A stretch of 64,000 bases of DNA from Dysosmobacter acutus (GCF_018919205.1 NZ_JAHLQN010000001.1:434001-498000), one strand, 5' to 3'. Positions 31,978 to 42,348 are shown, numbered from the stretch's first letter. Notes: generated by a model from the sequence alone, not told the origin. A program made the numbers and translations.

Positions 31978-32415
31978 TCAACGGAACTTTCTGCTCTGCG
32001 CCACCGCTAATTCGTCGCAGCGGTTGTTTTCGGGCGTATCCGCGTGGCCCTTGACCCAGTGGTAGCGGAGGCTGTGGTGGTCGGTCAGCTCCAGCAGCTT
32101 TTCCCACAGATCCGGGTTCAGGGCGGGTTTCTTGTCGGACTTCACCCATCCCCGCTTCTGCCAGCCTCTGGCCCAGCCTTTGGAAAGGCCGTCGATCACA
32201 TATTTGGAATCCGACCACAGCTCCACCTCACAGGGCTCCTTCAAAAGGGACAGGGCGGAGATGACGGCCGTCAGCTCCATGCGGTTGTTGGTGGTGTTGG
32301 CCTCGCCGCCGGAGAGTTCCCGGCGGTGCTTGCCATAGAGCAGCACCGCGCCCCAGCCTCCCGGACCGGGGTTGCCGCTGCACGCGCCGTCGGTATAAAT
32401 GGTCACTGTCTTCAT
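31978..32415 (-). CDS. rnhA: Ribonuclease HI
   Basis: A 145-residue type 1 RNase H that cleaves the RNA strand of RNA-DNA hybrids. The four catalytic acids are seen in order: Asp in [16 protein letters not shown], Glu in NNRMELTAV, Asp in [10 protein letters not shown], and the last Asp in [14 protein letters not shown], with the substrate-binding WVKGH. The ATG at 32415 follows AAAGGAT. It is complete, about the size of E. coli RNase HI. It lies downstream of the SHOCT membrane protein on the same strand, separated by hairpins. Confidence 0.96.
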   Translation of the reverse strand: MKTVTIYTDGACSGNPGPGGWGAVLLYGKHRRELSGGEANTTNNRMELTAVISALSLLKEPCEVELWSDSKYVIDGLSKGWARGWQKRGWVKSDKKPALNPDLWEKLLELTDHHSLRYHWVKGHADTPENNRCDELAVAQSRKFR

Positions 32416-32460
32416 AGGACATCCTTTCTGAACCGGGGTTATGAAATTTGATGCCAAACA

Positions 32461-32530
32461 GGCAGCAAATGCTGCCAATGCACTCAGGCGTGAAAGAATG
32501 AGAGCGGCCTTTTGCCGCTCCCATTCTTTT
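32461..32530. terminator. Two hairpins between the SHOCT protein gene and rnhA
   Basis: The first, GGCAGC-AAAT-GCTGCC, is at 32461-32476. The second has long arms AAAGAATG...AGCGG / CCGCT...CATTCTTT at 32493-32529. The clean T-run of the second lies on the + strand, although both neighbouring genes are on the minus strand. Confidence 0.55.
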
Positions 32531-32917
32531 TTACAGGTCCCTGAGAATCTCCCGGCGCTTTTCCTCGTACTCCTCCTCGGTGATGAGGCTGCGGTCGTAG
32601 AGGCTGCGCAGTTCCTGAAGCCGCTGCTCCGCACTGCCGCCGGCGGGGGAGGAGGGAGCGGACTCATCCACAATCTCCACGCCATAGAGCCCGGACCCAT
32701 CCTTGCTGCGGAGGGCGCGCACCAGGTTATAAACGCCGAACGCGGCAAAGCACAGCGCCATACCCGTCCACAGCACCCCGAAAAGGCCCGCTCCGCTGGG
32801 GATCACCTGCGTGACGCCGATGATGACGAACACGCAGGCAACCACGATATACAAAATGCTGAAGGCGATGCCAAGTGGGCGCATTTCCTTTGTGGGCCGG
32901 ATGTGGTAGCGTCTCAT
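32531..32917 (-). CDS. Membrane protein with C-terminal SHOCT domain
   Basis: A 128-residue protein with two hydrophobic helices (about 13-36 and 42-62: [21 protein letters not shown] and [22 protein letters not shown]), a polar linker, and a C-terminal SHOCT-type helical motif. The motif reads [30 protein letters not shown], a short oligomerisation module. It begins 20 bases after the gyrA stop with GGGAGG as ribosome site, so it is probably co-transcribed with gyrA. The function is unknown. Confidence 0.85.
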   Translation of the reverse strand: MRRYHIRPTKEMRPLGIAFSILYIVVACVFVIIGVTQVIPSGAGLFGVLWTGMALCFAAFGVYNLVRALRSKDGSGLYGVEIVDESAPSSPAGGSAEQRLQELRSLYDRSLITEEEYEEKRREILRDL

Positions 32918-32937
32918 GTTCTGCCTCCCTTTTTCCC

Positions 32938-35448
32938 TCATTCGTTTTCGTCGGTGGGCGTCTCCTCAGACTCCTCTTTTTCCGCCCGGGCCAGGGATAT
33001 GACCTTGGCCCCCTCGGCCAAGCGCATGACGCGGACGCCCTGGGCTGTGCGGCCGTAGACGTTCACGTCCTCGCTGGCCATGCGGATGATGGTGCCGTCG
33101 TCAGAGATGAGCAGGATGTCCTCGTCCCCGTCCACCACCTTGGCGCCGGCGATCTTGCCGGTCTTTTCCGTGACCTGATAGCCCTTCATGCCGTAGCCGC
33201 CCCGTTTCTGGGGACCGGCTTCCTCGCCGCCGCGCATGTATTCGCCCACGCCGGTCCGCTTGCCGAATCCGTTCTCCGTGATGGCCAGCAGCGTGCCCTC
33301 GCCGTGGATGCGGCAGGCGGAGACCACGTAGTCGCCCTCCCGGAGGCGGATGCCCCGGACGCCCACGGCGTCCCGGCCCATGCAGCGCACGTCGTTTTCA
33401 CTGAAACAGATGGCCATGCCGTCGTGAGTCATCAGGAGAATGTTCTGCTCGCCGTTGGTGATGCGCACGTTGATAAGCTCGTCGCCCTCATCCAGCGTGA
33501 TGGCCCGGATACCCGCCTTGCGGGCCGTGTTGATAGACTCAAGGGTGATGCGCTTCACGGTTCCGCCCCGGGTGACCAGGACCAGGAAAGCATCCTCCTC
33601 CATGCTCTTGACGTGGAGCATGGCCGTGACCTTCTCCCCGCTCTCCACCGGCAGCACGTTGACGATATTGGTGCCCTTGGCGGTACGGCCCGCCTCGGGG
33701 ATCAGGTAGCCTTTTTTCCGGTGGACCCGTCCGGTGTTGGTGAAGAAGAGGATATAGTCGTGGGTGGAGGCGGTGAACACCGTTTCCACGCAGTCCTCCT
33801 CCCGCAGGCTCTGGGCCGCGATGCCCTTTCCGCCCCGGTGCTGGGAGCGGTAGGTGGAGGCGGGCAGGCGCTTGATGTATCCGGCCTGGGTCATAGTGTA
33901 GACGCACTGCTCCTCCTCGATCAGGTCCTCGATGTCGATCTCGTCCTCCACGTCCTGAATCTCGGTGCAGCGTTCGTCGCCGAACTTGTCGGAGATGGCC
34001 TGAAGCTCCTCCTTCAGCACCTGGCGCAGCAGGTCGTCGGAGGCAAGGAGCTTGTTGTAATAGGCGATGCGCTCCTCCAACTCCTTGTACTCGCCCTCCA
34101 ACTTTTCCCGGTCCAGCCCCTGGAGCCGCTTGAGCTGCATATCCAAAATGGCCTGGGCCTGGATATCGTCCAGGCCGAACCGCTCGCACAGGCGCTGTTT
34201 GGCGTCGTCGTAGCTGGTGCGGATGATGCGGATGACCTCGTCGATGTTGTCCTGGGCGATGAGCAGGCCCTCCAGCAGGTGGGCCCGCTCCTGGGCCTTT
34301 CGCAGGTCATAGCGGGTGCGGCGGAGGATGATTTCCTCCTGGAAGCTGAGGTACTCGTCGATGATGTGGCGCAATGACAAAATCTTGGGCTGGGACTGGT
34401 TCTGGACCAGGGCCAGCATGTTGATGGCAAAGGTCGTCTGAAGCTGGGTCTGGGCAAAGAGGCGGTTCAGGACCACCTGGCAGTTGGCGTCTTTTTTCAG
34501 CTCAATGACGATGCGCATGCCGTTGCGGTCCGTTTCGTCCCGGATGTCGCTGATGCCCTCGAGCCGCTTATCCTCCACCTGGTCGGCCATATTCTTGATT
34601 AACATGCGCTTGTTGACCTGATAGGGGATTTCGGTGATGACGATGCGGGTGCGTCCGTTTCCAAACTCCTCCAGCTCGTGGCGGGCCCGGATCACCAAAC
34701 GGCCCCGGCCGGTGGCGTAGGCGGCGCGGATGCCCGCGCGGCCCATAATGATGCCCTTTGTGGGGAAGTCCGGCCCCTTCACATGCTCCATCAGGTCGCT
34801 GAGCTCCGCCTCCGGGTTCTCCAGCACGCAGATGCACGCGCCGATAACCTCCCGCAGGTTGTGAGGCGGGATATTGGTGGCCATGCCCACGGCGATGCCG
34901 GAGGAGCCGTTAACCAGCAGATTGGGGAAGCGGCAGGGGAGGACCCGGGGCTCTTTGCGGGTCTCGTCAAAGTTGGGGTCCCAGTCCACCGTGTCCTTGT
35001 CAATGTCCCGCAGCAGCTCATCGGAGAGCCTGGCCATGCGGGCCTCTGTATAACGGTAGGCGGCCGGAGGGTCTCCATCCACGGAGCCAAAGTTTCCGTG
35101 TCCGTCCACCAGGGGATAGCGCATGGAGAAATCCTGGGCCAGGCGGACCAGGGCGTCATAGACAGACTGATCGCCGTGGGGATGGTAGCGTCCCAACACG
35201 TCGCCCACACAGGTGGCGGATTTCTTGAAGGGACGGTCGGACGTCAGGTTGTCCTCGTACATGGCGTAGAGGATGCGCCGGTGAACCGGCTTCAAGCCGT
35301 CCCGCACGTCGGGCAGGGCCCGGCCCACGATGACGCTCATGGCATATTCTATATAGGACTGCTCCATCTCCGGAACCAGCGGGGACGTGATGATCTTTTG
35401 TTCCGGATAGCGGATTTCCTCGGGATCATAATTTGGTTTTTTCGACAT
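32938..35448 (-). CDS. gyrA: DNA gyrase subunit A
   Basis: An 836-residue subunit that cuts and rejoins DNA. The catalytic Tyr is Y133 in AAYRYTEAR, and the C-terminal domain has six beta-pinwheel blades. The GyrA-box reads Q-H-R-G-G-K-G instead of the usual QRRGGKG. In the quinolone-determining region, HPHGD is followed by Q94-S95-V96-Y97-D98; by the Y133/Y122 offset, Q94 corresponds to E. coli Ser83, while D98 (E. coli Asp87) is kept. The start follows AAGGAGG. It lies about 100 bp downstream of gyrB on the same strand, with the SHOCT gene behind it. Confidence 0.98.
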   Translation of the reverse strand: MSKKPNYDPEEIRYPEQKIITSPLVPEMEQSYIEYAMSVIVGRALPDVRDGLKPVHRRILYAMYEDNLTSDRPFKKSATCVGDVLGRYHPHGDQSVYDALVRLAQDFSMRYPLVDGHGNFGSVDGDPPAAYRYTEARMARLSDELLRDIDKDTVDWDPNFDETRKEPRVLPCRFPNLLVNGSSGIAVGMATNIPPHNLREVIGACICVLENPEAELSDLMEHVKGPDFPTKGIIMGRAGIRAAYATGRGRLVIRARHELEEFGNGRTRIVITEIPYQVNKRMLIKNMADQVEDKRLEGISDIRDETDRNGMRIVIELKKDANCQVVLNRLFAQTQLQTTFAINMLALVQNQSQPKILSLRHIIDEYLSFQEEIILRRTRYDLRKAQERAHLLEGLLIAQDNIDEVIRIIRTSYDDAKQRLCERFGLDDIQAQAILDMQLKRLQGLDREKLEGEYKELEERIAYYNKLLASDDLLRQVLKEELQAISDKFGDERCTEIQDVEDEIDIEDLIEEEQCVYTMTQAGYIKRLPASTYRSQHRGGKGIAAQSLREEDCVETVFTASTHDYILFFTNTGRVHRKKGYLIPEAGRTAKGTNIVNVLPVESGEKVTAMLHVKSMEEDAFLVLVTRGGTVKRITLESINTARKAGIRAITLDEGDELINVRITNGEQNILLMTHDGMAICFSENDVRCMGRDAVGVRGIRLREGDYVVSACRIHGEGTLLAITENGFGKRTGVGEYMRGGEEAGPQKRGGYGMKGYQVTEKTGKIAGAKVVDGDEDILLISDDGTIIRMASEDVNVYGRTAQGVRVMRLAEGAKVISLARAEKEESEETPTDENE

Positions 35449-35550
35449 CTATCAATGTCCTCCTTGTATAGAGGTTTCTATCTTTCAATGAAACAGGCGG
35501 CTTTTGCTCCGCGCCATCTGCGCCGCGCGGGTGCCGTCGCCAAAGGCGCA

Positions 35551-37491
35551 TCAATAGTCCAGGTTCACCGCGTATTTCGCGTTTTTCTCGATGAACTCCT
35601 TCCGGGGCTCCACCTTTTCACCCATGAGGATGGTAAAGGTCTCGTCGGCCTGAACGGCATCATCCAACTCGATGCGCTTGAGGGTGCGGGTCTCCGGGTT
35701 CATGGTGGTCTCCCACAGCTCGTGGGGGTTCATCTCGCCAAGGCCCTTAAAGCGGCTGATATCCACCTTTGCGTTTGGGTTGTCGCCCCGGAGCTCGGCG
35801 CTGACCGCGTCCCGTTCCTCGTCGGAAAAGGCCACGCGGGTGGTCTTACCCCGGCTCAGTTTATAGAGGGGCGGCACGGCGGCGTAAACGTAGCCCTGCT
35901 CGATCAGCGGCCGCATAAAGCGGAAGAAAAAGGTCAACAGCAGTGTGCGGATGTGGGAACCGTCCACATCGGCATCGGCCATGATGATGACCTTGTGGTA
36001 GCGCAGCTTGGATGGGTCAAAGTCCTCTCCGATACCGGCGCCCAGGGCGGTGATCACCGGCGTCAGCTTGTCGTTGCCGTAGACCTTGTCCGCCCGGGCC
36101 TTTTCCACGTTGAGCATCTTGCCCCACAGCGGCAAAATCGCCTGGAACCGGGAGTCCCGCCCCTGGGTGGCGGAGCCGCCGGCACTGTCTCCCTCGACGA
36201 TATAGATTTCCGTAAGTTCCGGGTTATTTTCATTGCAGTCCCGAAGCTTGTCGGGCATAGCCGCGCCGCCTAAGGCGGTCTTGCGGCGGATGGATTCACG
36301 GGCCCGCTTGGCCGCCTCTCTGGCCCGGTTGGCAGTCAGGGCCTTATCCAGGATCATACGGCCGGCCTGGGGGTTTTCCTCCAGGAAAATCTCCAGTTTC
36401 TCCGCCACCACGTTGTTCACCAGGGTCCGGATCTCGCTGTTGCCAAGCTTTGCCTTGGTCTGGCCCTCAAACTGGGCGTCGGTGAGCTTCACGGAGATGA
36501 CACAGGTCAAGCCCTCACGGCAGTCCTCGCCGGAGATTTTCTCATCGTCCTTAAGCATCCTGATCTTCCGGCCGTAGGCGTTGAGTGCCGTGGTCAGCGC
36601 CCGCTTGAACCCTTCCTCGTGCATGCCGCCCTCCGGGGTGTGGACGTTGTTGGCGAAGGAGAGGATGGTCTCGTTGTAGGTAGAGTTATACTGCATGGCC
36701 ACTTCCGCCATGGAGTCGCCCTTCATGCCGGACATGTAGATCACACCCTCGTGGAGCGGATCCTTGTTCTTATTCAGCCAGGAGACAAACTCCCGTATGC
36801 CGCCGGCGTAGCACATCTCATCGCTCTGCTCCATGCCGGGGCGGCTGTCGATGGTGCGGATGCGCAGACCCGCGTTGAGAAAGGCCTCCTCCCGCATGCG
36901 GGTGTGGAGGGTATCGTAATTGTACACAAGGTCCTCAAACATCTCCGGGTCCGGCTTAAAGGTCACGGTTGTGCCGGTGCGGTCGGTTTTGCCCACCACT
37001 GTGATCTCCTGGGTGATATGGCCCCGGGAGAAGCGCATCTCATGGATTTTGCCCTCCTTGTGGACCTGTACCACCAGCCACTCGGACAGGGCGTTCACCA
37101 CGCTGGCGCCCACGCCGTGGAGGCCGCCGGAGACCTTATAGCCCCCGCCGCCGAACTTTCCTCCGGCGTGGAGCACGCTGAACACCACCTCCAGGGCGGG
37201 CCGGCCCGTCTGGGCCTGGATGTCCACGGGGATGCCTCGGCCGTTGTCCACCACGGTGATGGTGTTGCCTTCGTTGATCTGTACGGTGATCTCCGTACAA
37301 AAGCCCGCCAGAGCCTCGTCGATGGAGTTATCCACAATCTCATAGACCAGGTGGTGGAGTCCTGAGGAGGAGGTGGAGCCGATGTACATGCCCGGCCGCT
37401 TACGCACCGCCTCCAGGCCCTCCAACACCTGGATTTCCGAGGCGTCATACTCCTCCATCTGAGGGCTTGTCAGGTTTTCAATTTCTGCCAT
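35551..37491 (-). CDS. gyrB: DNA gyrase subunit B
   Basis: A 646-residue ATPase subunit. The GHKL ATP site has [20 protein letters not shown] and [13 protein letters not shown]. The TOPRIM domain has EGDSAGGSA and [10 protein letters not shown]. The stretch after the TOPRIM Glu reads [18 protein letters not shown], where most bacteria have PLRGKILNVEKA. It works with GyrA to introduce negative supercoils. The ATG follows GAAGGAAGG. It sits between remB and gyrA in the origin cluster. Confidence 0.98.
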   Translation of the reverse strand: MAEIENLTSPQMEEYDASEIQVLEGLEAVRKRPGMYIGSTSSSGLHHLVYEIVDNSIDEALAGFCTEITVQINEGNTITVVDNGRGIPVDIQAQTGRPALEVVFSVLHAGGKFGGGGYKVSGGLHGVGASVVNALSEWLVVQVHKEGKIHEMRFSRGHITQEITVVGKTDRTGTTVTFKPDPEMFEDLVYNYDTLHTRMREEAFLNAGLRIRTIDSRPGMEQSDEMCYAGGIREFVSWLNKNKDPLHEGVIYMSGMKGDSMAEVAMQYNSTYNETILSFANNVHTPEGGMHEEGFKRALTTALNAYGRKIRMLKDDEKISGEDCREGLTCVISVKLTDAQFEGQTKAKLGNSEIRTLVNNVVAEKLEIFLEENPQAGRMILDKALTANRAREAAKRARESIRRKTALGGAAMPDKLRDCNENNPELTEIYIVEGDSAGGSATQGRDSRFQAILPLWGKMLNVEKARADKVYGNDKLTPVITALGAGIGEDFDPSKLRYHKVIIMADADVDGSHIRTLLLTFFFRFMRPLIEQGYVYAAVPPLYKLSRGKTTRVAFSDEERDAVSAELRGDNPNAKVDISRFKGLGEMNPHELWETTMNPETRTLKRIELDDAVQADETFTILMGEKVEPRKEFIEKNAKYAVNLDY

Positions 37492-37630
37492 GCTCTTCCT
37501 TCCTTCCGTTGACCGGCCAAAGCGCAGCAGCGTTTTGCCCGAACGATATCCATATCTGAACTTCCGGCCTCAACTGTTCAAGGCCGGATCCGTCTTCTTT
37601 TTATACCGGACCGCGTCCGGCCATACGCGC

Positions 37631-37897
37631 TCACTCCTCCAGCATTCCGTTCTCCGCCCGCCTTTGCAGCGTGGCGGTGCTCAGCTGGCTCAAATACACG
37701 ATCTGGCGGTGATAGGGGTGGTCACAGACCACGAACGACTTGGGGATATCCTCGCCCACGTCCAGCACTACGCCCTCTTTCTCCGCCCGGCTCAGATATT
37801 CCCGGCCCCTTTTGCCATAGGAGACCTGATCCAGGTCAAAGATGCCGATGACGCTGTGCGCAGGCACGATTTCGTCTTTTCCAAGATGCAGATACAT
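37631..37897 (-). CDS. remB: RemB-like regulator (DUF370, YaaB)
   Basis: An 88-residue protein of the RemA/RemB (DUF370) family, starting MYLHLGKDEIVPAHSVIGIFDLD and continuing SYGKRGREYLSRAEKEGVVLDVGEDIPKSFVV. In Bacillus RemB (YaaB) is encoded between recF and gyrB, exactly as here, and RemA-type proteins control matrix and osmoprotection genes. The start follows GGAGG. It lies 10 bases after the recF stop and so belongs to the dnaA-dnaN-recF transcription unit. Confidence 0.9.
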   Translation of the reverse strand: MYLHLGKDEIVPAHSVIGIFDLDQVSYGKRGREYLSRAEKEGVVLDVGEDIPKSFVVCDHPYHRQIVYLSQLSTATLQRRAENGMLEE

Positions 37898-37907
37898 GGT
37901 TCCTCCA

Positions 37908-39011
37908 TCAGCGGATGATTCCCCGTTCCACGTGAAACACCCGTCCTCCCAAGAGCTCCTCCAGCCGGTCGTCCTCGCAGCAGGTGATGAATACCTGGCC
38001 GCCGGAGATGCGGTTGAGCACATATTCCTGCCGCCGCTCATCCAACTCGGAGAGCACGTCGTCCAACAGCAGCACTGGATACTCCCCGGTTACATTTTGA
38101 TAAATCTCCCGTTCCGCCAACTTCAGCGCCAGGGCGGCTGTTCTGGTCTGGCCCTGGGAGGAATAGATTCTTGCGCTGCGCCCGCCGATGAAGACCTCAA
38201 TATCATCCTTATGGGGGCCGGAGAGGCAAAGGCCCGCGGCCCGCTCCGCGCTCTCATGGGAACGTTGGTGGATGCGCAGCTGCTCCGCGATGTCACCCAC
38301 GCTGCCAAGGGGGTCCTCCACAGTGGCGACGGTCTGATAGACAAGGCGCAGCTCCTCCCGCCCGCCGGAGCATTCCCCATGGGCGGCGGCCGCGTATTCT
38401 CCCAGCCGTCGGCAAAGCTGAGCCCTGTAATGGATCACCACCGCCCCTGCAACGGCCATCTGCTCATTGAATTCCGGCAGCGCCTCAAGCAAGGAGGGCT
38501 TTTCCCCCCAGTCCCGGAGAATCCGGGTCTTGTGTTCATAGACCTTGTTGTAATTTGACAGGGCAGAGGCATACCGGGGCCGCAGCTGGCAGAGGCAGCC
38601 GTCTAAGAACTTCCGCCGGGCCGCGGCGCCGTCCCGGATGAGATAGAGATCCTCCGGGCAGAAAAAAACCGTGTTGAACACGGCGGAGAGTTCCGCCGCT
38701 GTTTTGGCAGCCACCTGATTCACCCGCATCCGCCGCCGTCTCCCCCGGTAAAGCTCCACCTCCATGGCGAACTCCCGGTCCCGGGCAAACACCCTGGCGC
38801 CGATCATAGCGTCCTGCTCCTCAAAGCCGATTATCTCCCGGTCGGACCTGGCCCGGGGAGAACGGCCGCTGGAGAGATAGGCGATGGCCTCAAGCAGATT
38901 GGTCTTTCCCTGGGCGTTCTCCCCGTAGATCACATTGCACCGGGGGTCAAACTCCACCCTTTGACATCTGTAGTTGCGAAACCGCTCCAGCGTCAGTTCA
39001 TCAATCCGCAT
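37908..39011 (-). CDS. recF: DNA replication and repair protein RecF
   Basis: A 367-residue SMC-like ATPase that loads RecA at gaps. It starts [21 protein letters not shown], with Walker [13 protein letters not shown] (about 31-42), the signature [17 protein letters not shown], and Walker [17 protein letters not shown]. The ATG at 39011 lies inside the end of yaaA (11-base overlap), so translation of the two is probably coupled. It is complete and of normal length. Confidence 0.97.
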   Translation of the reverse strand: MRIDELTLERFRNYRCQRVEFDPRCNVIYGENAQGKTNLLEAIAYLSSGRSPRARSDREIIGFEEQDAMIGARVFARDREFAMEVELYRGRRRRMRVNQVAAKTAAELSAVFNTVFFCPEDLYLIRDGAAARRKFLDGCLCQLRPRYASALSNYNKVYEHKTRILRDWGEKPSLLEALPEFNEQMAVAGAVVIHYRAQLCRRLGEYAAAAHGECSGGREELRLVYQTVATVEDPLGSVGDIAEQLRIHQRSHESAERAAGLCLSGPHKDDIEVFIGGRSARIYSSQGQTRTAALALKLAEREIYQNVTGEYPVLLLDDVLSELDERRQEYVLNRISGGQVFITCCEDDRLEELLGGRVFHVERGIIR

Positions 39012-39216
39012 AGCTGAGGCCGAACTCCTGTCCGTCCGCCGAGACCACGTCTCCGGGCCGCAGCTTTTTGCCCCGCATGGTACAGATCTCCCCGTTGACC
39101 AGAATCTGACCATCCTGGATCCGCTGCTTTGCCTCGCCTCCTGTCTCCGTAACAGCCGCAAACTTCAGCAGGTCCTGCAGCTTGATATACTCCGTTGTAA
39201 TGACAATGATTTTCAT
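39001..39216 (-). CDS. yaaA: S4-domain RNA-binding protein YaaA/RlbA
   Basis: A 71-residue S4-like RNA-binding protein ([46 protein letters not shown]), the small protein always found between dnaN and recF in Firmicutes and implicated in ribosome assembly. The ATG follows GGAGAAAT. Its end overlaps recF by 11 bases. Confidence 0.93.
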   Translation of the reverse strand: MKIIVITTEYIKLQDLLKFAAVTETGGEAKQRIQDGQILVNGEICTMRGKKLRPGDVVSADGQEFGLSYAD

Positions 39217-39255
39217 ATTTCTCCGATCCGCGGCAGATGATAAACCGCCGCTTCT

Positions 39256-40368
39256 TTATTCCGCGGCCTTCAGCCGCACCGGCAGCACCATATAGAGAAA
39301 GCTCTCGCCGCCGTCCGTGGGCACAATCACGGCCGGGGAAACGCCGGTGTTCAGCTCGATCTGAACGGCGTCCGCCGGCGCATAGCGCAATGCGTCCATA
39401 AGATAGCGGTTGTTGAAGCCGATCTCAAGAGCGCCGCCGTCGCCGGAGAGAGGGCACACATCCTTGGCTTCACCGTTGCCGGTCTTTGCGGAGAGCATCA
39501 CCCGCTCATGGTCAAAGACGCAGCGCACCGGACTTTTCAGTTTGTCGGAAATCACAACGCTGACCCGGTCTATGCTCTCAATCAGCGTCTTTGTGTCGGC
39601 GATCAGGCGGATGGGGTTATTGCGGGGGATGGCGTTCTTGTAATCCAGGAATTCCCCCTCCAGCCTGCGGCAGATCAGCTCCGTATCTCCCACTTCAAAG
39701 AGAATGTGGCGGTTTCCCAAAGTAACGCACGCCAAATCCTCCACGTCCTCGCAGATTTTCTCCACCTCGGAGAGGGCCGCGCCCGGCGCAACAAAGGAAA
39801 AGGCGCCGCCATCGATCTTCTCCAAAGGCTCCCGGCGCACTGCCAGACGGAATCCGTCCACAGATACAATGGTCAGACCCTTGTCGTTGATCTCAAAGAG
39901 AGAGCCGGTGTGCACCGGGCGGCTTTCATTGGTGGAGACGGCGAACAGGGTTTGACCGATCATCTCCCGCAGCACCTTTTGCTGAATGGAGATGGTAAAC
40001 TCATCCTCCACCGCCGGAAGCTCCGGATAGTCGGCGGCGCTGAGGCCCAGAATATCGAAGGCCGCGTCGCCGCAGCTCAAGTGGACCATGAAGCGCTCAT
40101 CGGACTGAAAAGTGACCACATCATCGGGCATTTTTCGGATGATGTCTCCAAAGAGACGGGCGTTGAGGACGATTTCTCCGCCCTCGGTGATGTCGGCGCT
40201 GACCTTGGCGCGGATGCCGGTCTGCATGTTATAGCCGGAGATGGTCAGTATATCGCCCGCCTGAAGGAGAAGACCCTCAAGGGCGGGGATGGAGCTCTTA
40301 GTGGAAACGGCCCGGGAAGTGGTGGCGATCACGCTCTGGAGGAGGGCCTTTTCACAGGAGAATTTCAT
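39256..40368 (-). CDS. dnaN: DNA polymerase III beta subunit (sliding clamp)
   Basis: A 370-residue clamp with three repeated clamp folds. It starts MKFSCEKALLQSVIATTSRAVSTKSSIPALEGLLL, the typical beta-clamp N-terminus, and ends with the hydrophobic-pocket residues and the tail SFLYMVLPVRL. It encircles DNA and tethers polymerase. The start at 40368 follows GGAAGGAT; an in-frame ATG six codons upstream overlaps that site. It is downstream of dnaA, separated from it by the origin. Confidence 0.98.
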   Translation of the reverse strand: MKFSCEKALLQSVIATTSRAVSTKSSIPALEGLLLQAGDILTISGYNMQTGIRAKVSADITEGGEIVLNARLFGDIIRKMPDDVVTFQSDERFMVHLSCGDAAFDILGLSAADYPELPAVEDEFTISIQQKVLREMIGQTLFAVSTNESRPVHTGSLFEINDKGLTIVSVDGFRLAVRREPLEKIDGGAFSFVAPGAALSEVEKICEDVEDLACVTLGNRHILFEVGDTELICRRLEGEFLDYKNAIPRNNPIRLIADTKTLIESIDRVSVVISDKLKSPVRCVFDHERVMLSAKTGNGEAKDVCPLSGDGGALEIGFNNRYLMDALRYAPADAVQIELNTGVSPAVIVPTDGGESFLYMVLPVRLKAAE

Positions 40369-40620
40369 GTAGATCCTTCCTTTCAAAAAAAAGTTTGCAA
40401 AGGATGCATATCATAGGCAAGAAAAGCATAGAATATGAAGTTAGTAACAGTAGCCGTAGGGGGCCTTTTGTGTGGAAAAGGAGGGAAACGTCGATTTCCG
40501 TAAGGTTTGTCCATCCACAGGGGATGTGGACAAGTTGCAAGTCTTTTCCACATAAAAAAATTGGGGGAATTTTTCCACAGCGGAGTTTTCCTTTTCCACA
40601 GCGGATTGTGGAAAGGTCTT
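40369..40620. other. Replication origin (oriC) between dnaA and dnaN
   Basis: Six DnaA-box-like 9-mers: TGTGGAAAA (40471), TGTGGACAA (40525), TTTTCCACA (40544, 40571, 40592) and TGTGGAAAG (40607), plus a weaker CCATCCACA (40511). To the left of the box at 40471 comes a GC-rich block (40460-40466). Then follows a triplet tract TAG-TAA-CAG-TAG-CCG-TAG at 40442-40459, read toward the origin on the + strand. AT-rich DNA (40383-40441) comes next. This order of box, GC cluster, DnaA-trios and AT-rich duplex-unwinding element is that of the basal unwinding system described for Bacillus. Gene direction on both sides diverges from this region. Confidence 0.85.
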
Positions 40621-41940
40621 TTATTTTTTAGAGTTGATATTGGTGGTCAGTTCCTTGATGACCTCGGCAAAGGAGGGGTCTGTGCGGATCTGCTTTTCCA
40701 CCTTTTCGATGGAGTGCTTCACCGTGGCGTGATCCCGGCCGCCGAACTCCCGGCCGATGTCCACAAGAGAGAGGTTGGTCATGCGGCGGATAAGGTACAT
40801 GGCGATCTGACGGCCCTGAACAGCATCCTTTACCCGCTGTTGGCCGCGGATGATGGTTTCCTCCATATTGTAAAAGCGGCAGACATAGCCGATGATCATC
40901 TCCGGAGTGGGAATGATCTCTCCGCTTTTGGAGAGGATGTCCCGGATGGCACGCTTCACGGCCTCCTCGTCCACGTTGTCTCCCAAAAGGTCCTTGTAAG
41001 CCAGAATCTTGTTGATGGTGCCCTCAAGCTGGCGCACGTTGGCGGTGACTTTTTCGGCGATGAATCCGGCAATGGAGTCGGGTATTTCCATACCCAACAT
41101 GGCGGCCTTGTTTTTGATAATGGCCATCCGCGTTTCAAAGTCAGGCGGCGCCACGTCCGCCAGGAGGCCCCACTCAAAACGGGTGCGCAGGCGGTCGTCC
41201 AACAGCGTCATCTCAGAGGGGGGACGGTCGGAGGTGAGGACGATCTGCTTGCCCGACTCATAGAGGGTATTGAAGGTATGGAAAAATTCGTTCTGCACCT
41301 GCTCCTTGCCGGCCACAAACTGCACATCGTCCACCAGCAGCAGGTCCGCCTCCCGGTAACGGGCCCGGAATTCGCTGCCCCGGCCGGCCCGGATCAATTC
41401 GATGAACTGATTGATAAAATCGTCGCCCTTCACGTAGGCGATCTTGGCCCTTGCGTTATTTTTGCGGATCATGTGGGCGATGGCGTAGAGGAGATGGGTC
41501 TTTCCAAGGCCTGAGTCGCCGTAAATCAGCAGAGGGTTGTAGTTGGCCGCGGGCCGCTCCGCCACAGACCGGGCGGCAGCGTAGGCAAGTTTGTTGGACG
41601 GACCCACCACAAAGGTTTCAAAGGTGAATTCATCCGACTCAAAGAGACTGCGTGTTTTTTTCGCACTCTCCGGAGATTCAAACGCGGCGTACTCCTCCTC
41701 ATCCAGGATTTTCACCTCAAACTCATGGGAAAAGATATCCTGAAGTGCGGCGCGGATATTGTCTAAGAAGAGAGATTCGATGTAGCCTTTTTTGAACTCA
41801 TTGGGACAGCGGAAGTAAAAGGTAAACTCCCGTATGTCCACCGGCTCAAGCTCGTCGAACCAGGTGGAGATGGTGGTTTCGGACAGCTCGTTTTGCAGTT
41901 TCTGCAAAACGGTGGTCCAGATGTCTGCCACGGAATTCAA
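40621..41940 (-). CDS. dnaA: Chromosomal replication initiator DnaA
   Basis: A 439-residue AAA+ initiator. Domain I is about 1-85 (MNSVADIWTTVLQKLQNELSETTISTWF). The AAA+ domain has Walker A GDSGLGKTHLL and Walker B LLLVDDVQF. The domain IV helix-turn-helix carries the DnaA signature GGRDHATVKHSIEKV. The start is TTG at 41940, supported by AAAGGGG upstream and by family alignment of MNSxADxW; there is no ATG. It binds the boxes directly downstream of its own gene. Confidence 0.98.
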   Translation of the reverse strand: MNSVADIWTTVLQKLQNELSETTISTWFDELEPVDIREFTFYFRCPNEFKKGYIESLFLDNIRAALQDIFSHEFEVKILDEEEYAAFESPESAKKTRSLFESDEFTFETFVVGPSNKLAYAAARSVAERPAANYNPLLIYGDSGLGKTHLLYAIAHMIRKNNARAKIAYVKGDDFINQFIELIRAGRGSEFRARYREADLLLVDDVQFVAGKEQVQNEFFHTFNTLYESGKQIVLTSDRPPSEMTLLDDRLRTRFEWGLLADVAPPDFETRMAIIKNKAAMLGMEIPDSIAGFIAEKVTANVRQLEGTINKILAYKDLLGDNVDEEAVKRAIRDILSKSGEIIPTPEMIIGYVCRFYNMEETIIRGQQRVKDAVQGRQIAMYLIRRMTNLSLVDIGREFGGRDHATVKHSIEKVEKQIRTDPSFAEVIKELTTNINSKK

Positions 41941-42192
41941 CGCGTTACGCCCCTTTCTGAACAGGCAAAATGCAGCAAAATAATACTGTATCAGTATACC
42001 AAAAAAGGGCCGGTGTGTCTATACATATTCTAATTAATAAGAAGTGAAAATACACAAGAAAATGGTTCCCATACTCTTCCATTTCTATACACAAGATATA
42101 GCGCGGTGAAGCTTTTGTCACACTATATTTTGAAAGGGTTGGAAAAAGTGCGCAAAGTATGGGAAAATGAGAGTTTTTTCCCGGTTTACATA
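41941..42192. other. AT-rich region between dnaA and rpmH
   Basis: About 250 bp without a gene, clearly AT-richer than the surroundings. It holds the dnaA promoter and imperfect DnaA-box-like sites (CTATACACA at 42085-42093, AAATACACA at 42048-42056). A short dyad ATACTG-TATC-AGTAT lies near 41983-41997. It could be the second half of a bipartite origin as in Bacillus, but no perfect box is present. Confidence 0.45.
41993..42021 (-). promoter_or_regulatory. dnaA promoter
   Basis: Minus-strand TAGACA (42016-42021), a 17-bp spacer, and TATACT (41993-41998). Confidence 0.75.
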
Positions 42193-42221
42193 TTGACACC
42201 TTTTCAAAAAGCCTGTATACT
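42193..42221 (+). promoter_or_regulatory. rpmH operon promoter
   Basis: Consensus TTGACA (42193-42198), exactly 17 bp, then TATACT (42216-42221). The strongest promoter match in the window. A leader of about 120 bases precedes rpmH. Confidence 0.9.
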
Positions 42222-42348
42222 ATTCGGTGCGTCACAATCGGTTGACGGATAAAAGGATTACTGCGGCAGAAGGCTTGCCGTCTGCTGTCGAGTAAGTGCG
42301 GAAAGGGGTTCCCCGGACCGCCGGAATTATAACAGGAGGTGTCTTAAG

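Noticed and set aside
32875..36273. Two long + strand open frames (about 500 and 531 codons) opposite gyrA and gyrB
   Set aside because: Both are antisense shadows of the gyrase genes with His/Gly/Val-rich low-complexity translation and no ribosome site.
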